From assembly GCA_023974075.1 (NCBI GenBank), contig CM043785.1:22943169-23007168 (forward strand): DNA of 64,000 nt. Direction: 5' to 3'. The position numbers and the translations under genes were made by a program. The stretch comes from Chaenocephalus aceratus. Taxonomy: Eukaryota; Chordata; Actinopteri; Perciformes; Channichthyidae. The number at the start of each line of letters is the position of its first letter. The first letter of the stretch is position 1. Shown here piece by piece: positions 56,549 to 64,000 of this stretch. The notes beneath the pieces were generated by a model. That model was not told the DNA's origin, did not search any database, and saw only the letters and a list, made by a program, of their open reading frames with translations.

Positions 56549-59500
56549 TGCTCTTAACATCCCGATAGCAATGAATATCTTAAGTGCTTTGACAAAAAAT
56601 CCATAAAAAAACGTCATCTGTGGAAGCCGTAGTACTGTAAAAAGCACGACCAATCATCTTAGTCGGCCCGGCTAAAATAACTGGATGGCCTACCTGCCTG
56701 TCCAACCCAGTCTCACGGCATTTCGTGTTCACCAACACGATTTTTAATCTATTGATTCGTGTTCACCATCACGATTTGCCCCTTTTTTTCGTGTTGCACA
56801 GCACGATTTTAAAAGCAATGTATTTCTACTGGTAACGTGTTTCGTGCCTGCAGGCTGCAGCACGTCTTTTTCTCCGGTCGGGTCGTGGAAGACCGGAAGC
56901 TGTGTGGTTCATAAAAACATGTTCTTACTCAATATCAAGCCACAATTATTGCTTTTATTTTAATTCGTATAATTTCGGACTTTTGTTGCCGTCTGTGAGG
57001 AACATAAATGGGGCTCAGAGCCTCAGGATACTGAAATCTGTATTTTTAAATATTGTTTTCCTTCTAATTTGTTATTCTTTTAAAAATAACACACTGTTAT
57101 TTACTCACCAATAACACACAATTATCCTTGCTTTTATTTATTGGTTTAATTCCATAATCCCTGGCTTTTTTGGTGTCCGTCAGGAACTGAATTTCAAAAT
57201 AAAAATAACCGGAAACAGACGTAGGCCTATAAGGGACATTTCGAACATCATTGCGATTTTTCAACATTTCTGAGTTTAGGATGGCCGAAGACACTACACT
57301 ACCCATAATCCCCAGCTATCGTTTAGGACTACAGTCCCGTAAGGTTACGCAGAGCGTCAAACAGCTGTGTGAAATGGAACGAAACCACGCCAGACTATCC
57401 AAAACTGGAATCGAACACCCCCTCAGAACTACACATGCTGGCTATTGTGTTTCGCAAAATGTTCTATGGGACGTCTCTACTGAACGTTTTCGTTTTTCCC
57501 ACAATTAGAAGTTGCCATTATTAAACATTGGTGTTATCAAATATAAAACATATAATTAATACATGGGTGAAAATCACTTGTGTCCATAATGCGCAGCATT
57601 AATATATACCCACATGACAGCTCATTGCTACTTTGTAATTCTACTCCACTACAATTCAGAGGTTAACCTGGTATTTTTACTCCACTGCATTTATTTGAGT
57701 TACTTTGCAGATTCTGATTAATTATGTGAAATATAAACAACCCTTAAATCAGACTTTAGTTACACCTGAGTAAAATTCAGGTAAGGTGATTGTCAAGTGC
57801 CAACACTCAGGAGAGATATTTGATTGTTGGTGCTTGAGAAGACTAAACATGTATCTGCAATTGACATGAATGGAAACAAGTAATAAAGTATATTCATTAC
57901 TCGTTATTCTCTACTAATAGTTAATTAAAGACTGTATATTATGGCTATTTTGCACATCCCTTTCAATATTTTCAAAGGTTTATTGACATATCATACACAA
58001 CTACGGTATAGTTATGCAATGAATGAAAAACTTGGGTCACAGGTTCCTCAACAGTGCATTACAAGACATCTATCAATATGTGTGTACCTCCACCATTAAA
58101 CTGTCATATTCTGCACATTTCTTATTCTATCTACATACATAAGAGTATAATTAATGTGTATAATATCAGTTAAAATAAGTGCTTCAACATAGTTAACATT
58201 GCAGGAAAGCAATATAGTAGACGTTAATTACTTTGTCAGGCTTAATATTTAATGTTTAAATAAAGGTTAATCCGTTGTTTCTGTTTTGCACCTCCTATTA
58301 ATATCTTTGTACATCCTGCACTAAACTGTTTTATTGTAGAGATCACTTATAGTATCTTCTTGATTTTTTATATTCTATATTTCTATATTTATACTTTCCC
58401 CCTATGAAAGTATGTACTCTTAATATTTTTTTAATCAAATATAACACATAAAAACAATAATTCAATAACGTGCTTTAACCACTAGGAGGTGCACACAAGG
58501 TACACACAGCCATAATAACGTTGTATTATTAGTGTGTATGTACAACATCTGAAGATGTATAGTTTTATGCATGCTTTCACATCATTTTACAGCAATATTG
58601 CTATACTATTTCAGACTCAGTATTTACATTCTTACATTCAAAGAAAATCAGTAATATCTTTAAAAACTACAGTCCTTTTCTATCAGCTGTGCCCTGTTAT
58701 GGTGTAAATATAACCTATCTATGAATTAGATCAAATGTAAAAGTCAGCCGAATTAGTGTTGATACTGAAAGGAGACGTATTGTGTGAAGAGAAATTGAAG
58801 ATGTTGTTTAATTGTTGATATATTTATGATCCACGTCAAGTATTCAGTTTCGGCGCCATTTCTTCCAGTTTTTCCAAAGGTCTTCTCATCAGGGCTCTCT
58901 AAATAAAGAACTACGGCAGATCTGTAATATGTAATGCAGCCGAACCGTGTATTACAATGCCGTTATGTGATGACTTTCAAAGAGAAAAGCAAGAGCACTC
59001 GGAATTAAGTATTATTTTATACTTTTAAAATGTTTTCCGGATTTCATATCATATAAACACCAAATCCCAGCATGCATTGCGGCTAACACATCCAATCAGC
59101 GAGCTTAAAACCATAGCTGAGGATCTTGGGTAATCGCTCGAAATGCCTACGTCTGTTTCCGGTTATATTTATTTTGAAATTCAGTTCCTGACGGACGCCA
59201 AAAAAAGCCCGAGATTATGGAATTAAACCAATAAATAAAAGCAAGGATAATTGTGTGTTATTGGTGAGTAAATAACAGTGTGTTATTTTGAAAAGAATAA
59301 CAAATTAGAAGGAAAAAAAGATTTAAAAAATACAGATTTCAGTATCCTGAGGCTCTGGGCCCCATTTATTTTCCTCACAGACGACAACAAAAGTCCGAAA
59401 TTATACGATTTAAAATAAAAGCAATAACTGTGGCTTGATATTGAGTAAGAACATATTTTTATGAACCACACAGCTTCCGGTCTTCCACGACCCGACCGGA

Positions 59501-59844
59501 GAAAAAGACGTGCTGCAGCCTGCAGGCACGAAACACATTACCAGTAGAAATACATTGCTTTTAAAATCGTGCTGTGCAACACGAAAAAAAGGGGCAAATT
59601 GTGTTGGTGAACACGAATCAATAGATTAAAAATCGTGTTGGTGAACACGAAATGCCGTGAGACTGGGTTGGCCTGTCAGCCTTCCATCTGTGCACAAACT
59701 TATCTCGTGCCCTCATTGGTCATGTGCGCGTTCGTGTGTGTTGGAGGAGGGGCTCTGTAAGGAAGTAGCAGATTTCTTCCGGCTGTGTATTTTCAAATTC
59801 TAGCGCAATCGAGCTGGTTTCTCCAACATTACCTTCCCCACCTT
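56549..59844. mobile_element. piggyBac-like MITE, second copy, split by copy C
   Basis: 56549-56701 and 59672-59844 match 46283-46636 in order: CTTAACATCCCGATAGCAAT, GTGGAAGCCGTA.TACTGTA, then CAGCCTTCCATCT, GTGTGTTGGAGGAGG, ...CCCCACCTTTAA. The left 60 bp including the terminus are missing. Interrupted by the 2.97-kb long-TIR element. Confidence 0.75.
56702..59671. mobile_element. Long-TIR DNA element, copy C (non-autonomous)
   Basis: Ends CCAACCCAGTCTCACGGC in inversion, with arms of more than 450 bp (56702-57230 against 59145-59671). Duplication CCTGT (56697-56701, 59672-59676); MITE copy at 46222-46636 gives the empty site. The outer arm has repeated self-complementary units (CGTGTTCACCAACACG, CGTGTTCACCATCACG, CGTGTTGCACAGCACG). 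The core 57530-59010 is shared with copies A and B except for one inverted stretch (57890-58110) and an inserted common repeat (57620-57720). No transposase. Confidence 0.8.
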
Positions 59845-59849
59845 TAAGG

Positions 59850-62240
59850 ATTAATGAATGGTTTGTAACAAATAGCCAATAAAATGGAGAACAGAGGGTT
59901 TTAGCATAATATATGATTGTTGCACAGAAAAGGGAAATTATAATTAAACGGTACAAATTGAAATTAAATATTATATTATAATATAAATTACATTTAAAAA
60001 AAAAAAACAGTTCACAATGAATGTGGTTTTATATTGACTGCGGGCGTAAAGAGTTAATTAACAGAAACAATGCAACCTTTTTATTAGTGCTTCCTTTGAC
60101 TGAGCTATCAATGTCACACACTCCATTGTTCTCAAAGTAATCAATATCGGATTCAAGACATGGTAAAATCAAATATTTTTCTTTCTCACCATTTTTTCCG
60201 CTCCAAGGTTGTCCATGTTAGAGTTTATTCAAGGACGTTTGGCCATTATGCTTTTTGAGCTCACACTTTTTGTGTGTCTGCCACATTTACTTTATGTACA
60301 GTAAGTAATGTTACAATCAAGCCTGAATGCTGCATTCTTCAGGATTCTCTTCAGGATTCTCTTCAGTCACGATCTCTCTGCATTATCTGCTTTCACAAAG
60401 TCTAGTATGTAGGTTCCTGGACAAAAAAGTCAGCAGAGTATAACAGTTAATCACATGAAACACTTGTGATTACATGCTGGCTGCACACTTATTTGAAATT
60501 GTATTCAAATTGCAACATTGACTATTGCAACATTCAAACTGAAGTAAGCACACTATTTGGTAAAGATACACATTGTGAAATAATCATTCTGAATTAAGTA
60601 TTGTGGTACTGCAGAGAAATCCTGGCCTACACAAAGTATTCTACTAACCTAAAGATAAATCCTTGGTTAAGTACATTTCCCCATTGTAACATATTTCCAA
60701 CAATAATATGAATCATGTTTCAAAAAGGGATATTTCCGCTAATTGTAATTGCAAGAAGTTACTGTTTCCAAATCACTCAGCCGTAATAACAATATAAAGA
60801 GCAAAGTGTTTATGTAATTCATGTTGATCCCTTGACACCCAAAAGAGTAACTAATAACAATCAAAATATATGTTTTGATAATCATATACCATATTTCCAG
60901 AGAATAAAAAAGCTTAAAATATAACTGACATTATTATTAATCTTCTTCTGAGTTATAGATGATAAGTACATTAAATATGATTAGAGATAAAGAATAATAT
61001 GTCTGCTGCTAAACAGGAGGTGTAAACCTTTTTGCACACCATTTATTATTTGTCAAACACATAATGTAGGTTTCCTATACAACCACAAAATATTGAGTTG
61101 ACATTTAAACATAATTTAGGGGGACCGCAGGACAGAACGAGCCGAGTGGATTGGACACATTGTGGATTTACAGTCATAAAGCAAAGATGGTGGGCCGGTG
61201 GGCCACATTGTCATTGGCTTTGTAGAGCGAAATGCTCATGTAATGGTCTTTAGAAAGACACTTGGCTGTAGTGACATTTCTGAAGTGGTTTGCCGTTTGC
61301 ATCTCTAAGCTGCTCTGAGTTTTGGCAATATTAATGGACTGCACTGCCAATTGTGCTGGTCTACTTGGCTGCGATATGGAAGAAAATAGTAAAAATACTC
61401 AAACACAAAGAATTACTTTTTCAATGATTTCCTGCAGATATTTTGGTTTCCCATCTGTTTTCAACACGGATCACATTTCTGGAGAATCATTTATGAATGA
61501 GACGGAGAAGGAGTGGTACTGTCTGTGTGTTGGTTCTCTCTCAGTTCAGTCAATGGACCTGATTTTTAGGGGTCAGATCTATAACTTTCATTGTTATTTT
61601 TTCCAATCATATATTTAGAAATACTCAGCATTGTTTCTTTTTCAATATACTTCAACTGGTTATACTGTAGTCCAACTCTAAACCCATAACCCTTTGGAGG
61701 CTGCTTAGCTGTTGTTGTCAAAAATAGATGTTTGTCCAACTACAATGTATCAGGGTTATATATCTGCTGCAGGTGTTCCTCTACTGGCAGCCAATACAAA
61801 AGCTTAATTCTATTTTAGGTGTCAATACTACTTTCCCATTAACAATAATTTATATGGATCATTTATAAGGTGCTGCAAACTAATCGATATGAGACAAGGA
61901 CTCTTCAAACTGTTGAGCACCTGGGGCCTGAAAGACGGGATTTAATCAGATGTTCAAATTATTCAGTTGAAAGACTGATTTTGTGTGTTATTTTAATCCT
62001 ACTAAGAGGCAATTGGAATAGAAAGACTTTCATTTCCGATAGAGTGGTTGACAATTTTTCATTAAGTCTGGTGCATTGAGAGGGCATAAAGAAACTGTAT
62101 GTGAAGCTCGATTTTCCCTCAATTAACTTCTGGATTACATCAAGGTAAATATTGCTCAGGGCCATTGGAGGAAGGATTGTACATGATTGAAGTGTGTGTG
62201 TTTCAATCAGTTAACTTTGTCCATAGTGGTCTGGATGCAT
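59850..62240. other. No recognisable feature
   Basis: About 2.4 kb of AT-rich DNA. The 98-codon frame at 61322-61618 (+) and others show no domain or splice-like context that I would trust. Confidence 0.5.
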
Positions 62241-62487
62241 TGATAACTATAGGTTACTTACGTAACCCCAGTACTCCGAGTAACATGTAGTGAGATGTCT
62301 CACTATGGGATGCGCCTCATCGCGGAGCAAACAGAAGCATCAATCTCATTACGCCAATCCTGATTGGCTGGTGATCTTGACGTCAGCGTCAGGGAATCCA
62401 TCCCCTATAAGTAGCTTGCGCTACATCGCATGCGTCATTCAAAATAAGCACCTCTTCTCGCTTCACCATAGCAAGGAGGGCCGTCTG

Positions 62488-62546
62488 GTGAGACATCTCA
62501 CTACATGTTACTCTGAGGCCTGGGGTTACGTAAGTAACATATAGTT
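62488..62546. repeat. DIRS terminal inverted repeat arm
   Basis: Inverse of 62245-62303 across a 184-bp spacer: GTGAGACATCTCACTACATG and GGGGTTACGTAAGTAAC. The spacer holds a TATAAGTA box-like stretch at about 62405. Confidence 0.7.
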
Positions 62547-62644
62547 CTCATTCATAACACTCCGTTCGATGTCTCACTATGGGATATTGTAGCTCCCGTA
62601 TTGCCAGACGAGCTTATCTCGAAATTCACCAAACCAACCAAAAC

Positions 62645-63622
62645 TTAACAGGTAGAGCTCTGACTCAACAAGGTGCCCAGCACTGCTCGGGCCACACTTG
62701 GAGCAGAGACATCTAGCCTGTAAAAGCGGACAAAAGTGAGCGGCGAGGACCAGCTCGCCGCTGCACAAATGTCTTGGATGGAAACACCCTTGAACAAAGC
62801 CCAGGATGTAGCCAGACCATGAGTCGAATGAGCACGCAGACCCGAAGGTGCCTGCAAAACCCTGACTCGTATAGGCCAAAGCAATTGCCTCCACAATCCA
62901 GTGGGAGAGCCGTTGCTTAGTAACGGGCTTGCCCTTCTGAGGGTTAGCCCAGGACACAAAGAGTTGGTCATTATGACGAAACTCTTTTGATCTGTAAACA
63001 GCAAATTCGGCTGCTGTTCCCCGGAGGAACACAGCGGCGGAGGAAATGCCTCAATGTCAATTGGGATACATGAACCAACCACCTTAGGTATAAAGGCAGG
63101 GTTGGGCTTCAACAACACTCTCGTTTGCCCTGGGGCGAACTGAGTGCATGAAGGATGTACAGATAGCGCATACATGTCACTGACTCGCTTGGCGGATGCC
63201 AGGGCCAGTAACAGCACTGTCTTGAGTGACAAGTGTTTCATGTCAGCTTCTTCAAGGGGTTAAAATGGGGTTAGAGTGAGCCCATTTAAAACCACTGCCA
63301 AGTCCCATAAGGGCACCAGTGACCTGGAAACAGGGAGGAGCCTGCGAGCCCCTTTCATAAAACGGCAGACCAAAGGATGTTGGCTAGCTGTCTTTCCCTC
63401 AAAGCCCACATGGCATGCAGCAATAGCAGCCAGGTACACTTTGATCGTAGAGAAAGCTCTGTGTTTATCAACCAAGTCCTGTAGAAATGATAAAATCACC
63501 CCGACAGGACATTGAAAAGAGATGTGCCCTTTTTGAAGGCACCACTCCTCAAACACCCTCCACTTACAGTCATAGAGAGACCTGGTGGAGGAAGCTCTCA
63601 CACTCTGAATAGTGTTTATCAC
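62645..63622 (-). pseudogene. DIRS tyrosine recombinase, frameshifted, catalytic Arg lost
   Basis: N-terminal core-binding part (63622-63260): 'STRSLYDCKWRVFEEWC', 'FLQDLVDK', 'STIKVYLAAIAACHVG'. Catalytic part: 'LLLALASAKRVSDMYALS' with the first Arg, then 'NPAFIPKV'. The stretch with 'QLFVSWANPQKGKPV' is in another frame (63032-62880), so two compensating frameshifts exist. The second box reads 'AHSTHGLATSWALF', where the family has HSTRG: the second catalytic Arg is His (codon 62819-62821). 'FVRFYRLDV' carries the nucleophilic Tyr. A stop also separates the two ORF halves near 63255. The enzyme cannot be active. Confidence 0.85.
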
Positions 63623-63645
63623 CTTCTGAGGGAGTCCTACTGTAT

Positions 63646-63963
63646 TCAGATTCTACCACTCACGGGCCAGGCCCATAGTGCCAAGCGCTCTGGGTGTGGG
63701 TGAAAGATCGCCCTCCCCGCCTGAGACAGTATGTACCTGCGTAGTGGGAGCTGCCATGGCTGCCCGCACAGCAGCTGATATATCTCCGCCAGGCAGTACA
63801 TTGCGGACCAGTGCGGAGCTATCAGGATAAGTGTGTGGCGTTGTTTCCTCACTCTGGCCAGAGTTGGGGGTATCAGAGCCAGGGGTGGGAACGCGTACAG
63901 AAGGCCCGGAGGCCAAACGTGCGCGAGCGCATCCAAGCCTAACGGAGCATTTAAATCACGCAT
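63646..63963 (-). pseudogene. DIRS RT/RNase H ORF, C-terminal end (partial)
   Basis: The frame contains 'LNAPLGLDALAH', 'LLYAFPPLALIPPTLARV', 'LILIAPHWSAM', 'QLLCGQPW' and 'IFHPHPERLALWAWPVSG', the C-terminal region that follows RNase H in fish DIRS elements. It ends just before the recombinase frame starts. The reverse transcriptase itself would lie beyond 64000. Partial at the window edge, so overall integrity cannot be judged. Confidence 0.75.
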
Positions 63964-64000
63964 TGAAAAGAACAGCTGACATTGAGCATTTTCTTTTGAT

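Larger units (their letters stand above)
62245..64000 (-). mobile_element. DIRS-type tyrosine-recombinase retrotransposon, 3' part
   Basis: Minus-strand order from the window edge: end of the RT/RNase H ORF (to about 63650), tyrosine recombinase (63622-62645), then terminal repeats. DIRS elements integrate through a circular DNA intermediate using the recombinase and so lack LTRs. The end structure is an inverted pair of about 59 bp (62245-62303 and 62488-62546, with TTACTTACGTAACCCC) plus a direct copy of ATGTCTCACTATGGGA (62295 and 62569). The 5' part lies beyond the window. Confidence 0.85.

Noticed and set aside
61322..61618. 98-codon frame as a host exon
   Set aside because: No domain, no convincing splice signals and no neighbouring exon-like sequence.

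Overview
This window looks like teleost fish DNA, most likely an advanced (percomorph-type) fish. The basis is the set of repeat families: an L2-type LINE whose 3' end reads as a conserved '...GGGCTATATAAATAAA' tail plus (TTGA)n, DIRS-type tyrosine-recombinase retrotransposons, Tc1/mariner, many hAT elements, a piggyBac-like MITE and a retrovirus-like LTR element. I recognise no host protein-coding gene, tRNA or rRNA. Every reading frame I can assign belongs to a mobile element, and nearly all are broken. The species cannot be named from the sequence.

Layout. 0-6.6 kb: LINE tails and 3' fragments, a common teleost repeat, and a 2.1-kb Harbinger-like element containing a 944-bp tandem duplication. 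6.8-13.0 kb: a cluster of hAT-type elements (three with exact 8-bp target duplications, one with 7 of 8), one keeping the start of a BED-finger transposase. 13.8-31.0 kb: one minus-strand LTR element of about 17.2 kb with two 1-kb LTRs, TG/CA-type ends, a 4-bp AGAC target duplication, a tRNA-Trp-like primer binding site, a polypurine tract and a pol (integrase C-terminus) remnant. It is itself filled with L2, hAT and tail insertions. 31.8-37.9 kb: an L2 LINE with a long intact ORF, split by a 2.7-kb long-inverted-repeat element. 38-42.7 kb: the end of a hAT transposase, a GC-rich pair of direct repeats, a quiet stretch and a probable solo LTR. 43-46.8 kb: a second long-inverted-repeat element carrying a Tc1-like transposon, then an L2 tail carrying a piggyBac-like MITE. 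47.6-52.2 kb: a 4.6-kb DNA transposon with CACTG ends, an AGCA target duplication, a decayed transposase-like gene and clusters of a 15-bp motif. 53.5-54.4 kb: a palindromic MITE. 56.5-59.8 kb: a piggyBac-like MITE split by the third long-inverted-repeat element. 62.2-64.0 kb: the 3' end of a DIRS retrotransposon running off the window.

The most interesting items are (1) the CACTG/4-bp-duplication element with its decayed transposase-like gene and a symmetric cluster of TCTGACGGTGGTGAC motifs, whose ends are confirmed by an empty paralogous site in the same window; and (2) three large non-autonomous elements that share about 15 terminal bases and an internal core but have quite different subterminal modules. 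Several insertions can be dated relative to each other because uninterrupted paralogues lie in the same window.
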